64,000 bases of DNA from Astropecten irregularis (Eukaryota > Echinodermata > Asteroidea > Paxillosida > Astropectinidae), in NCBI GenBank assembly GCA_963971285.1, contig OZ020248.1, positions 20,915,873-20,979,872 on the forward strand, read 5' to 3'. Numbering within the stretch: position 1 is the first letter of the stretch; each line of letters begins with the position of its first letter. The translations under genes and the position numbers were made by a program. Positions 44,105-55,139 of this stretch are shown piece by piece. The notes under the pieces were generated by a model that searched no databases, had not been told where the DNA came from, and was given only the letters and a program-made list of their open reading frames with translations.

Positions 44105-44330
44105 CTACAGCATAAAAATAATGCATGCATTGCATTTATTCAAATCCGACCAGTATTCCAAAAATCTAAAATCTATTTTTGCTGTGTTATTTACCTGTTT
44201 CTTATATCTCTTCATTGATGCAAATGGAATATTTCCAGCCACATATCTTAATACATTTTCCTCCCCTCGGTCAATTTCTGCATTTGATATCATTTGCTTG
44301 CAGGCACAACAGTCGTATTTCTTTCTTTCA
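44105..44330 (-). CDS. Small exon-like ORF (LRYVAGNIPF motif)
   Basis: Minus strand: ERKYDCCACKQMISNAEID, GEENVLRYVAGNIPFASMKR, YKKQVNN, then a TTACAG-like donor region. E-x-x-V-L-R-Y-V-A-G-x-I-P-F is a phrase I know from TE-borne invertebrate proteins, without an assigned function. The CCAC pair could bind metal. Confidence 0.3.
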
Positions 44331-44394
44331 TTAGTTTAACAAAAATGGCCTCAATTTGCCTTCTAAAAAATGAATGATAAATGTGGCCTGCCTA

Positions 44395-44710
44395 CTTGGT
44401 GCTAATATATTTCTGTTGCCATTTGGGTCCAAAGCTAGAAAAGGCACGGCCCCGCTGCTGGAATGCATAGGGATGAAAATTAGCCAAATGATTAGACGGA
44501 TATCCGACCACTGTAAGCCACAACTCCACGCACTTACTGGCTCATGATCTTGATGGCATACTTGAACTGAATATCATAGTCACACCAGCCATAACCACCA
44601 AAACGGAAAGCTGTTGAGTGGATAATGTACGCGTATTTCAATAACTGCTGAGCCCAATCCGGATGGCGCGACAAATAAATAGAAGAGGAAATCAAGAAGG
44701 TGATAATGCT
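44395..44710 (-). mobile_element. Retroelement Gag-like scrap (possibly DIRS-related)
   Basis: Minus strand: YLSRHPDWAQQLLKYAYIIH, STAFRFGGYGWCDYDIQFKY. The P-x-x-A-x-x-L-x-x-Y-x-x-x-I ... G-x-G-W-x-x-Y-D-x-Q-F-[KR] pattern occurs in the Gag-like ORF that precedes pol in several DIRS-like and related retroelements. Short, broken fossil; family uncertain. Confidence 0.4.
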
Positions 44711-44974
44711 TGCATTATTGCACTTGCACTTGCTTTCTTTGCAGTTTTGCTTTAGCCTTCAAGTTTAATATTGTGAATTTGATTTCTCAGCTTAGCCCAT
44801 GTCTTTCCCTCTTGAAGGCTACGCCCTCCTCTTCAAAATCAACAAACTGAGTGTCTTTCCTGGAATTAGTTGACAACACATTTTCACTTGGATTCAGGTC
44901 AGAGCTGTTTCCTGGTCAGAAAGCCTTGTCCCAATATGATGCAAATACCTGTCAACACATGTGAAAGCATGATA

Positions 44975-46254
44975 GGGTATGTTCACACGAGCTGCTAACT
45001 TCGCTGCTAACTTCGCTGCTAAGTTAGCAGCGAAAATTTGTGGCTGTTGGAACGCAATTTTAGCTAACTTCGCTGTCAACTTTGCTGTCAACTTCGCTGC
45101 TAAGTCCGAAAGTTAACAGCAGAAATTTGTGAAGTTAACTTCGCTTCCTCCGAGTTAGCAGTGAAATGTGATACTTTAGCAGCGCTGCTAACTGTGATTT
45201 TCCGTATGAACGCAACTGACCTGCTAGAGAAAACATGCCTTCCGCTCGATGTGTATTGCCGACCTCTCACGCACGTTGTGCCATGGTGGTATACAACTGT
45301 ACATTGTGACATGTACATGTACGTGCGTGTATAATACATATGTTCGTATAGCTGTCACTTCTTCTTGCTGACATCAAATTTAAATGATTTTAGGGCACTT
45401 TTTGGCCTCAAGTATGTGTACATTTTAGGGGCACTGGGGCCAAAAGCATGGGCCGACGAGACCATTTATTTTAATGACGGAAAGGCACCGATTCCAAAAA
45501 CACCGTTGACGGTGTACACGATGTACGGCATTGTTATTTGCGAGATCTCCGTAAAAAAAATTCTGACCGTCCTTCCAATCATCGTAAATTGAATTTTCCT
45601 GATCAAGTAAAACTTACTTGAATTTCAGTCGGGTATTTTGTCCTTTTGGCCAAGTAGCTACAATTTTCATATACTTGATCTAAAACAATATAAAAATCGT
45701 GCAAACGTCTTCTGAAAGCGACGATGATCACACAACCCATCACGCACACCACGTGCAAACTACACAGTGAAGTCAGCACGGCATCTCAAAATTTCCACAG
45801 TCAAGTGCAGTCATAGCGCTCGCTACCACGCACGTGGCCGTGGATCGGCGGCCGATGTTCAGTCAGTACATATTTTGCAGCGAGAAACTTTGGCCGCGGA
45901 CAGAGTGGGCATTACGGCTGAATCAGAGTATGTCATTTTCGCTATCGTATTTGTAACATTTCATTTTTTGTGCATAATTTATAGCTATTGTTCGCTGTAG
46001 TTTTCGCGGCATTTACCTGGTTTTTTTTTCTCGAACAACTACCGGAAGTAGCCGGGATAGATCAGCGATGTTATAACCAATGACGTAATGGTTTCGTGAC
46101 CTCTGCACACGCTAATTGTGCAGTTAGCAGTCGTGAATTTAGCGTGTGAACGCTCAGTGATTTTTAGCTAAAGTTGCTTTTACGACCGAACCCCCGCTGT
46201 GATATTTTAGCAGCAAAGTTAGCAGCGAAGTTAGCAACTCGTGTGAACATACCC
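44975..46254. mobile_element. 1.28-kb MITE with iteron-rich terminal inverted repeats
   Basis: Begins GGGTATGTTCACACGAGC and ends with the matching inverted GTGTGAACATACCC; ATA flanks both sides (44,972-44,974 and 46,255-46,257), a possible 3-bp duplication. Both ends carry repeated GCTGCTAACTTCG motifs in several orientations (44,992-45,200 and 46,120-46,240). The interior has a CpG-richer region (45,720-45,920) and no transposase. A 3-bp AT-rich duplication would fit Harbinger, but the TIR alone does not decide. Confidence 0.75.
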
Positions 46255-46955
46255 ATATTCTATCAGAGAGTAGGCCTACTTAAATTGGTTGATTATTCCA
46301 CTCTCGCCTTTCCTCTGGGTTCATATTAAGCCACATTCTATGGATGAGTCTATTTCTGGATAACATATCCATGTCTGCGTGTTAGATAGATAGATAGATA
46401 GATAGATTTATTCATTTATCATGCCACAGCATGAAATTCCATTTCTTTATTTGCACACATAAAAACATACAAATTCACCAATATACAATTAATTATTACA
46501 TTTAACAGCCCTCAAAAGTTGATCTAAAGGAAAAACAAATAACACAGAAAAAGAGAAGAAAAAAACATGACTCAATAACAATGTATGACAAATTATTAGT
46601 GCACACTGCACAGGAAACAAATTGAATGTCTTGAACTTATATGACAAATGGAAATGTACATTCTTCATGGTCTTGTTACAGTTCCAATGATGACTGGCCC
46701 CATTGCCGCAATTTTCTTTGGGCCACAATTTCTGTTCAGTATTATTTCAAAGAGATGGTATTTGCATATATCTCAGACGCATTTGATTTAAAGAGTGAAA
46801 AGTTATCATTACCCAACCAACAAGATAAACGATACGTGTTCCGTGCATTGCTAACTTTAATCGGTTAACTGCACTGTAAGGCAAGGGTCGTTAACCGTCC
46901 ATGAATGTATTCCAAACTTGTGCGCTTTGCAAGATCTACCTGATATGACAATTTG
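46255..46955. other. GATA microsatellite and LINE-like tail; no gene
   Basis: 46,382-46,407 is (GATA)n followed by TTTATTCATTTATCATG and an A-rich region, as often seen at LINE 3' ends on the minus strand. No ORF is recognised. Confidence 0.4.
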
Positions 46956-46959
46956 CAAA

Positions 46960-47320
46960 CTTCACTGAGGGCTGAAATACTGCAATGACGACACACTTGT
47001 GTTATGATGAATCCTAATGAGTAGACATCAGTATGAGGTGACATAAGACGTTCATTCTGTACAAGCTCTGGTGCAATCTAACAATATCTCTTCATCCATG
47101 TTTCTTGTTCTTCCTTCGAAAGCTGGCGTCAAGGGCATTTTGATCCAATATTTTGCGCCTTTCTGAAGTCAATAATGACAGGAGTAAAGCCTTCACCATG
47201 TAGAATAATGTTGCTTTCATGGAGATTCCCATGTACTATATCTGATCTATGAATTGCTACTAGACCACATGCAACCTACTGGATGACACCTATCCATGGC
47301 ACTTGATGTGTAGGGGACAG
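46960..47320 (-). pseudogene. Protein-kinase-like fragment (subdomains VIb-IX)
   Basis: Minus strand in changing frames: VACGLVAIHRSDIVHGNLHE, SNIILHGEGFTPVIIDFRKA, QLSKEEQETWMKRY, APELVQNERLMSPHTDVYSL, GFIITQVC. This follows the kinase order catalytic loop, DFG, APE, subdomain IX. The catalytic aspartate position reads HGN and DFG reads DFR, so the protein could not have been an active kinase even before the stops. Kinase domains like this (I-D-F-G-K-A ... I-A-P-E ... D-V-Y-S) occur in multi-copy TE-linked ORFs of cnidarians and amphioxus. Confidence 0.6.
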
Positions 47321-47529
47321 CTAGACCTATGTTTTGGCACTTCCTCCAGATCACCTGCTACCACTGGGCACTGATCTTCGCAGACAAATAGCTCATGTTC
47401 ACATTTGGAGCATGTTCTTTGGCTACACTATAAACAAGGTCATCCCCAAAGAAGGAGTCTATGTTGAGAGTATCAGTTGGGTTTCTTACATAGGATTTTA
47501 TTGTCTCTTCATTTCTGCATGAATACATA

Positions 47530-47725
47530 TATATCCATTACACTTGCATTCAAAGCATGATGCCTTTTTGTCTTGATAACTATAAGGGTCAAACTGGTCA
47601 CCAATTTGACCCTTGGCCATCACATACACCTGGCCCGCACCACAGATGGCAATCACAGTCTCACCATCCACCTTGGTCGATTCCGTGTATCTTGGGTGCA
47701 AAATCGCATTCCTCTCGCACTTGAC
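47530..47725 (-). pseudogene. SWIM-like zinc finger fragment
   Basis: Minus strand: HPRYTESTKVDGETVIAICG, AGQVYVMAKGQIGDQFDPYS, then SCFECKCNGYICIHAEMKRQ and a stop. CxC-x4-CxH (CKCNGYICIH) is the SWIM pattern, which in MULE-type transposases follows the catalytic domain. No MULE core is visible next to it; a kinase-like fragment follows on the same strand. Confidence 0.4.
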
Positions 47726-47729
47726 AAAG

Positions 47730-48340
47730 TGGAATCTAAAAAATAGGACAAATTGAGAGAAACTTTTATTAAAATCTTTGTTTTAGGAAACTTTATCCTC
47801 AGCTTAATGGGTTATTTTAAGGAGCTGATCAAGGAGTAATACACCCCATGGAATGTTCTTACTGTCCAAGAAAGAAACAAACTCTCTTGGATCCTCTTTG
47901 CATACTTGTACTGCATCTTATTCATTTGGTGAACAATGTTGCTAATCCTGGGACTCAGGTACGAAGAATTTCAATTGTAGTTTTCTAGTTGAGTCTTTAA
48001 AACCTGGTCACCATTCTTTATCAGAATTGAGCACGCCGGAGTCCACATTAGACTATGGTGTCAATGATAGAGTGAACTCTTCTCCCATTTCCTTCCACTT
48101 TTTTTTTTGGCCGTTCTGTTCACTTGATAGCGTATCGATGCCTCCTTCTGGTCAGCTATACTCAAATATTGAATAGTACTTGCCATACATGCCTTATAGT
48201 ACAGTGCTCTCTGTGTAGATCTGGCCACAACCAAGTTTTGTTTATTACTAGGGGCCTTATAATTTTACAATGTAATACATGCTATGCATTGAGTTATGAG
48301 AGAAGCATATGTAGCATTCAGGACAGAATTTTAAACCATT
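47730..48340. other. No gene seen
   Basis: No recognisable coding block. Confidence 0.3.
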
Positions 48341-48344
48341 ATGT

Positions 48345-48770
48345 ATGGGGACTTATAATGTTACCCTGGCAGCACTCTTCTCTTCTTCTGGCTGTTTTCG
48401 CCCCTCCAAGCAGGAAGTTTCCTCTGACTTCTTCAATTCTCCCATTTCTTACATGTATGCTGTGATGCTTGGATTACTGAGTACAGCATATGGCCTAGCA
48501 CTGTTCTTTTACCATACTCTGCTGACAGCAGATAGAACTGTCTGGATGTGTTTGGATGCTGCCAAACCCTTATTAATGCTGAGCTGCAGCTTATGAACAG
48601 ATCATCCGACATCTTTGGAACTGCAGTCATCACCTACTTGTATACTACTTGTGGACTCGCTAGTGTAAGTCAAAGTTGCTTTGCAAGTTATGCACTGCAC
48701 ATTCTTGCTGTCAGTTTTTTTCAAAGTGTGTCCACACTTGGCTAGTTGCACGCGGCATGCTGGTCTTTTC
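48345..48770 (-). pseudogene. hAT fragment with BED-finger-like and catalytic-domain pieces
   Basis: Minus strand near 48,730-48,650: SKNVQCITCKATLTYTSES, a BED-type C-x-x-C ... T-S motif. Near 48,600-48,500: HKLQLSINKGLAASKHIQTV, LSAVSRVW, the H-x-L-Q-L-x-[IV] block of ZBED-type hAT transposases. The two pieces are adjacent, though separated by several hundred residues in intact proteins, so the copy is internally deleted. Confidence 0.5.
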
Positions 48771-48914
48771 TAGATATACTTTGAATTTGTGCTTATGTAT
48801 GGTAACAAAATGTTTGTAAGATGCGATATTGGCTCTGGCCTGGATGCGGAATGCAATGTCAAAACACGTGTAAAATATGATGCTAGCTGGGTTATCATTG
48901 AGCCATGCTTATTC

Positions 48915-49127
48915 TTACAGAGTATCAAGGTCTTTCTGTATCAGGGATGTGTTGCCAACTTTGAGTGTATCCAAGGTATTCAACCTTTTGGCTGCTGTGA
49001 TTTGACTCACAGATATCCCAGCATTCTCCAACAACTCTTGGGTTGGTATCTGTTGGAGTGATGGCAACATGCTTAGAGCATCAACATCATGTACATACAA
49101 TGTATATGAAAATGAAAGTACTGACAC
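48915..49127 (-). CDS. Small unknown ORF
   Basis: Minus strand: MLPSLQQIPTQELLENAGIS, VSQITAAKRLNTLDTLKVGN. Amphipathic, uninterrupted for 70 codons, not recognised. It may be a leftover exon. Confidence 0.2.
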   Translation of the reverse strand: MSVLSFSYTLYVHDVDALSMLPSLQQIPTQELLENAGISVSQITAAKRLNTLDTLKVGNTSLIQKDLDTL

Positions 49128-49129
49128 TG

Positions 49130-50060
49130 TGACCTCACATACTGTAGGTTACCTCTCTCAGTTGTTAGCTTTGGTGAGAAGGTTGTCATACACTTGACCA
49201 CAGTTTCCTTTATTCTCTCATATGCAATTGGATGTACCCATGACCATCTCTGAATGCAGGGAAAGCACAGGGTCGGTTATGACCATTCTTGAATATACCC
49301 TTTGAGTTGGAAGGCTTGATCAATCTGTGATTGTCAATGGCACGGCAAATGTCATGAATCTAGTCCAACACACACCCCTACCGACACAACCACACACATG
49401 AACGCACGATTTTGTGCCTAGTGGAATTTATTACTAACGAAATACAACTCCAATTTAAAAATAAAATTTTCATTAAAACAAGTTCACACGTTTTTGGTGT
49501 GTAAATGCAAATTACAATTTTCATATTCATGAGCAAAACTGCATCACAGTATTAAACAGTGGTAACCCAATTGATTTGTGTACTGGGTTTTTAAAAAGGC
49601 CTTTCCCTACCTAATTTTGTTGGTGCTGAATAAGTTCCTTTCAATCAACCAGTAGACAATTTCATGTGCCAAACCATCTCTCTGGCTCTGATTTGTCCTT
49701 TCAATTTGAATTTTTTTTTTAAACGTGACATACAATAAACACTACTTACACTTATGTACATTTTATTCTACATTACAATTTGGTCAGTATTAAAATCTGA
49801 AATCCATATTGCTGCTAAGATGTAACTTCAATCCTTAATATTCATCCAATGTATTTTGTACAAATAATAAACTGCTGCTCATCAACCAGAATAATGACCT
49901 GAAAATTATAATGCTTAGAGTTAGGGGTGGGGGCTTGATGTTTCGATCCTAGCATGATCTTTCTCAAAGGCTCGCACTGTCTAAGCAAAATTCAGCTCCA
50001 AAAGCTGACCAAGGAAATCTGAGGAACTGCAAAACTTTGAATAAAGGGGCAGTACAAAGG
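49130..50060. other. No gene seen
   Basis: AT-rich. 49,935-49,980 carries TTTCGATCCTAGCATGATCT, a phrase also present at 38,736-38,780 (TTTTCGATCCTAGAGCAC...TTTCTCAAAGGCT) and reminiscent of Penelope-like element ends; too short to call. Confidence 0.4.
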
Positions 50061-50064
50061 ACAC

Positions 50065-50952
50065 CTACAACCCTATATCAACAAAATGTTCGCAGATCTC
50101 ATCAGCAGAAATTCGACACTTATAATCGTAATTCAAGGCTTTCTCTAGCATAGGGATGACTGTTGCGTATTTGATGCGATCTATGGCACCCAGAGCGTCT
50201 GGTGGATGGCCGTTGGTACGCTTGCCGATTATTGTTGCCTGGTGCTTTCCAGGAACTACACCCTTTAAATCCCACAGCTGGGCACCACTAAATAATTCTG
50301 CTAGTGTGCAGCCCAGCGACCATACATCTGACATTTGCCCAGGTGACAAGCCTTGTTCACACTCGCCCATGACTGCAGCGGAGAAAGACGGAAAGGAGGC
50401 AATGGTACTTTTCAGATCATCCAAAACTAAATATTTATCATTCACTCTAACAATGGTGTAAAAGTGACCCGGGTTCATCTGCATGGCTGCTGTCAGTGTA
50501 TAGAATGAATCATGGACTGTTATGTGCTCATCAACAACTACTTCAGGCTTCATTGAATTTTATACATTCTTGTCCAGACCGAGAGTTACAGTAAAGAAAT
50601 TTGGCAATTCATAATACTGCCCATCTAGGATGGTGTGCAAAGATTCATAACAAATCTCACATAACACAGGATAACATCGTCTCCTTACAGCTTTATCAAT
50701 CATCTCATTCAAGGCTCTGCTAACATTTCCATTATGTCTCTTATTGACTGAGTCTTCATAAAACAAAACAGGGTCATTAGAGCATTCTACAGGATATATC
50801 TTTCGACACATGGGGCATGTCCCATTCCCTTTAAATCCTGTTACAAACTTGTTGCTGTTATGGTGAAATTTCTCAAAAGCTTGTACAATTTCTGCATCTC
50901 CATGATCTTTCAGATAATAACCTGCAACAATATTGGACAGCCAGTCCAACAA
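50065..50952 (-). pseudogene. Hybrid ORF: USP-type peptidase (finger to His box) joined to a protein-kinase C-lobe
   Basis: Minus strand from 50,952: TCPMCRKIYPVECSND and LCEICYESLHTILDGQYYEL, two CxxC pairs as in the USP zinc finger, then LPNFFTVTLGLDKNV. After a stop at 50,560 it continues in the same frame with DEHITVHDSFYTLTAAMQMN, PGHFYTIVRVNDKYLVLDDL: the histidine box of ubiquitin-specific proteases. Without interruption this runs into GQMSDVWSLGCTLAELFSGA, QLWDL and KALNYDYKCRISADEICEHF, the C-lobe of a protein kinase (subdomains IX-XI). The Cys box and the kinase N-lobe are absent. USPs remove ubiquitin; with one stop and both active sites incomplete this copy cannot act. Confidence 0.65.
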
Positions 50953-53055
50953 TTATGGCAATGACTAACTTATATTAGTCAATTTGACTAATTTACACTG
51001 GTCCCTTGACTACAGTGATGATTAAATTGAAGTACCCAAACGAGTGCGAGCGAGTTCGAGCGTATACGAGCGTTAACGAGACTCGATAGCGCTCGTTACA
51101 AATCACACAATCTCGTACCTTCTCACATTTTCACGTAGATTCTCATTTGTGCATGCGGGACACACGAAGTCTGTGCGAGCGTTTACGAGGGCTCACTGAC
51201 CCGTGAAGTAATTTTGCAAATGCCCGATTTACAAACGCACAATCCCAAGTTGGAACGCCGAGTGACGTACGTGTTCTATAATTATAGCTTGTCGGGGATG
51301 TTGACCTTTGGTGTATATAGGCCTATCGTTTGGTTTTAAGTCAGGATTTTGCACGGAAAATGTATTAAGACTTACCCGTAACGTTTATTAAATGCCGATG
51401 CTTGTTATTTCAACGAGTGCAATGCATCTTTCTGCTGTTGTATAATTGGCTCTCGTTTAATAACTCGTCGCGTATGTTGTGTCAAAAGTTTGAGCAGAAC
51501 TTGGGAAAGCGGCGGTCGGCGGCATAAAAACAAAAAACAAATCGGACAAACTATGGCCGGGCAGCGTATTTTTTGTTTACACCAAACTCACAGGCTTTTT
51601 CGATTTTTTATTCAATGTAACGACTGGTGAATGCGTCTACGCTCACTCTGCTCGGGACTATTCATGCCCTGCATGCATAAAAGTATCCGGGCAGGGCAGA
51701 CGAACCGGGGTACACGGAAATTACCAAAATTAAAAACTTGCCCGTTTTCACATAAAACTTAACATTTCACATAATTTACCTTGCCGATCTGTAAAACAAA
51801 CTGTAAAATTAAAAGTGTTAATCTATTCTAATAAAATGGTGGGAACGGATGAACCCGACCCGACGATCTTTGCATGTCCGGCCGTGTAGGTAAGTATTGT
51901 TTATTTGCTACGTATGGCAGAACTAGTAAATCAGAAAATGCATATTCATGAATTGACGACGACCGTGTATTTAAAACTGATTTTCACGTGAATGTAATGT
52001 TCAAAAGTAAAAATATACTCAAAGGAAATGTTAAGAAATCATGTAGTTTTATTGTTGGCCAGCTTATATCAAATTGTCAATGTCTCTGTTTGAGAAATAT
52101 TGAGACGATAATGTTGATCGTGAATTTAATCAAATGTTATCCTGAATTTAAGGTAGGAGAAAAACTACTATTTTTCAATATCCAACAAACATGTAAATCA
52201 TAAATACTTTGAGTAGACAATTTAGAGACAAGCCCGATAACTAAACCACATATTACTCCATGAAAAGCCGAAACAGTCAGGAACGCTGAAAAATAGCGAC
52301 CCTTCCGGTAGCGAAGTCAAGAAAATGAAGTCTCTATGTAAGCACGATGTGCACAATGCACATGTTAGCACGTGTAGTTTAGAAGTACGGTATATGCGTT
52401 CCGCATTGGCCAAAACCCCAATCAACGTCGCGTGTTAACCAATCACATCTTACATTACTCCCACGTCGGTGTCTATGTTGTGTCGGGTAGGCTCCCTCTG
52501 TTCCGCAGGGGCTCGCATGGTGAATGAAAACTTAACACACAGCTCCCGCTTTAAGTTTTGTTTGGACTACCATGTCGTTAGAAAAAAGACTGAAGCAATT
52601 TTTATTTCTGGTATCTGACTGAACTAAGTTTGCCTGAAAAAAAATATGCTTCGCAAGTTGTTTATTTATTACAAGTTGCTTTGTATCTGTCCGGAGTGCA
52701 AATAATAAGTACATGTATATTGAAGTGTCAATTTGGTTGGTACAGAGATGGTTAAGTTTTGATCGATTTTATTTTGCTATGATTACCCATAAGGTATATT
52801 TCTATAATAAGAAAAAAAATTGATTTTAAAATACACTGCGGAACACCTAGCCACTTCAACAAGAGAGCCCGGTCCTACTTCTCAGTGAATTAAAATATTT
52901 TGTTCAACGTCAACATTACAAAAAAATAATTCTTATCATAGTATAATTTTCACTGTCGCAATTTGCGGACGCATTCTCTACAGTCTAACAGACATAATTA
53001 TCAGGCTCAGCCCGTATGTATCATGACCCATTCAACAGAATGGTGTAGGACATGA
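50953..53055. other. No gene seen; short motif cluster
   Basis: 51,040-51,090 and 51,175-51,190 carry GAGCGnnTACGAGCG-type motifs (GAGTGCGAGCGAGTTCGAGCG). 51,900-52,560 has moderate CpG content. 52,620-53,000 is AT-rich. No coding block is recognised. Confidence 0.4.
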
Positions 53056-53410
53056 CGCTGCCTTCAAAGTGATCCAAGTTGTTGATGCCCTATCAGCCGC
53101 TATAGCAACAAAGCCAGCAATACCTTTTCAATAGATAAAGTAAGTGGCCTCCAAAGCGTTCATGATGAATGCCAGGGTTGGCTTCACGGAGCTCACCGTT
53201 ACGTAGGAATCGCCAGACAAGGCATCGGTGAAGTCTGCCAGGGGCTCCAGGGCTTTGATGACTGAAGTCAAGACATCTTTATCTTGCCACGTCAGGAGCT
53301 GCAGACTTTTCCGACTTTTCGATCTTCCGTCAGGACCCGCCCAATTGCTCGTTCCTGCTCCATGATTCGGGCGACCATCTTGTACATGTAGGTTGAGCCC
53401 CATCTTGTAG
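53056..53410 (-). pseudogene. hAT (ZBED1-like) fragment
   Basis: Minus strand: STRWGSTYMYKMVARIMEQE, RAIGRVLTEDRK in one frame; then LQLLTWQDKDVLTSVIKALE, PLADFTDALSGDSYVTVSSV, KPTLAFIMNAL in another. S-T-R-W-x-S-T-Y-x-M ... L-x-P-L-x-x-x-T-x-x-L-S-G-x-x-Y-x-T-x-S is the ZBED1-type middle region. A frameshift lies near 53,300; upstream and downstream parts are missing. Confidence 0.7.
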
Positions 53411-53414
53411 ATTG

Positions 53415-53640
53415 GATTTTTCAGGGAACACTTTTTTATGCTAGGATCAGTATACGTTTGTGAGATTTGATTTTTCAGGGGGATAATTTTTTTTTCGAAA
53501 GGATCGAGATTTCATTTTTTTCTGGGATTGGATTTTTCAGGGAACACAAGATTTTTTCTGGGATTTGATTCTTCAGGAGACATTTTGTTACGAGAGGATC
53601 AGGATTTTTTTTTTCAGGAGACCTGGATTTTTTGGGGATA
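53415..53640. repeat. Imperfect tandem repeat with GATTTTTCAGGG core
   Basis: Five or six degenerate units of about 30-65 bases, each with GGGATT(T/G)GATTTTTCAGGG(A) and an AGGATCAG-like spacer. Neither ends nor ORF. A minisatellite of unknown origin. Confidence 0.6.
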
Positions 53641-54245
53641 TTGTAGGCCTCACCTGTCAGGTTATTTCATTCATTCATTTGATATCATGTGTTCATTTAT
53701 AAAGGAAAAATCCTCCAGGTTAGTATACTAATGTTTACATTAAATACATGTTTACAGCTGAGAATTGGGATTTCGTCTTCATGGAAAAGGGGTCTTTTGC
53801 GGGATTTTCCCTGAGGGAAGAATTGTGGAATAAGTGGACCTGGGTCTTTTGGGGGTCTAAACAAGAATAAACATAGACAGGAAATTAACAGGAATGAACT
53901 CGAAACACTGTTGATCTGTGAAGCTTGCAGAGTGATTATTTTAATCATTTTATTTTTCACTGTTTTCTCAAAAAGTGGGCACCGTATGGGACTGAAATTT
54001 TCACAGATGAGTATTATTATATCTTCCTTGATATTTTTGCCCATGAATCTGTATTTCTTTGACAAAAACTAAAGTATGATACTACCAATAACGAAAAACT
54101 GTTTGTAGGAAGAATATGGATAAAAAAACAAACATTGACTTCTAAATGAAATAACTAATAATGCAATGACCAATAATATTAATATTTGTTCCCTTCATTG
54201 ACCTTGGCCGACATCTTCCTGCACTTCGCATTGACTGCATCACGC
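53641..54245. other. No gene seen
   Basis: AT-rich, no supported feature. Confidence 0.4.
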
Positions 54246-54247
54246 AG

Positions 54248-54972
54248 CTACTTCTGTGGGGCTTCGCTGAAAATTACCTCTGGGAATTCGATGGCGGCCT
54301 GTGCCATAATGGCCTCGAATACAGGGTGTTTCCTCAAACACTTTTTGACGATCTTACATCTTCCATTAAACACATCACCCCCATGAAAATGTGACTCTGC
54401 TAATTCTTCTTGCGAAAATACCCCTGCCATTAACTTTACAACAAAATCTTTAGGATTATTTACCCGATCAAAAACTCTATCATATGTGTTCTTGTCCATT
54501 ATTGGCCTGGTTTCTCCCCTCACGGGCGTCGAGTGATAGCCCATCTGGGCACGAAGATCGCGGACTTCGCGCTAGAGCTCCCTTACCTCTGACGTCACCT
54601 CTTCTAACTTCGCTAGCACCAAGGCGAGGTCGGAGGGAGTCGATGGCTGTGGGGCGGGTTGGATTATCGTACTGTAATCATTGGAAGAATCAATGTCACC
54701 GAATGAAGATATGTCCCACTCTATGATGTTGGAGTTTGAGCTGGTTCGGCGGGGTCCCGTGCTGGCTGAGCTGGTTCGGCGGGGGTCCCGTGCGAGCTGA
54801 GCTGGTTCGGCGGGGTCCCGTGCGAGCTGAACTGGTTCGGCGGGGTCCCGTGCGTTCACGCGTTCTGCTTTCCATGCTGGGTAGGCATGATCAGCGTGTT
54901 CCAAAGCAAGATCCATGGGCCATGGGCCACGTGAATGCCGCCCGAATGTTATGTCTGTCCCACTATCACAAA
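54248..54972 (-). CDS. BEN-domain protein, single visible exon with one in-frame stop
   Basis: From an AG acceptor before 54,972 the minus strand is open to 54,248 except for a TAG at about 54,573. Order: CDSGTDITFGRHSRGPW; a proline/alanine/arginine repeat (RDPAEPAQLARDP); SNIIEWDISSFGDIDSSNDY; a coiled helix LALVLAKLEEVTSEVREL[stop]REVRDLRAQM; then VNNPKDFVVKLMAGVFSQEE, LAESHFHGGDVFNGRCKIVK, KCLRKHPVFEAIMAQAAIEF, a good BEN domain. BEN domains bind DNA in chromatin regulators and also occur in virus- and TE-borne proteins. The stop sits in the coiled coil. A weak relative is at 32.1-32.56 kb. It may be a host gene lost recently or a TE passenger; later exons on the 5' side are not identified. 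Confidence 0.65.
54735..54853. repeat. 30-bp coding minisatellite, four units
   Basis: Four tandem units of GAGCTGGTTCGGCGGGGTCC plus CGTGCGAGCT-like spacer inside the BEN-domain exon. One unit has an extra G, which moves the minus-strand frame from ...DPAEPAQLAR... to ...GPRRTSSAST..., both open. Confidence 0.8.
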
Positions 54973-55139
54973 CTGCAGGGGTCAAAATAAAAAAATGTCC
55001 TTACTAGCCGGCTGGGACAGTGGAAAAAAAAAGTTACTGGCCCCCCAGAAAATCTGGTGGCCCAATGCCATTTTGTAATTTTAAACTTATTCAGCACTGA
55101 TCAATACATAACTCATAACTTAGGGGAAGGAATTAGTTA

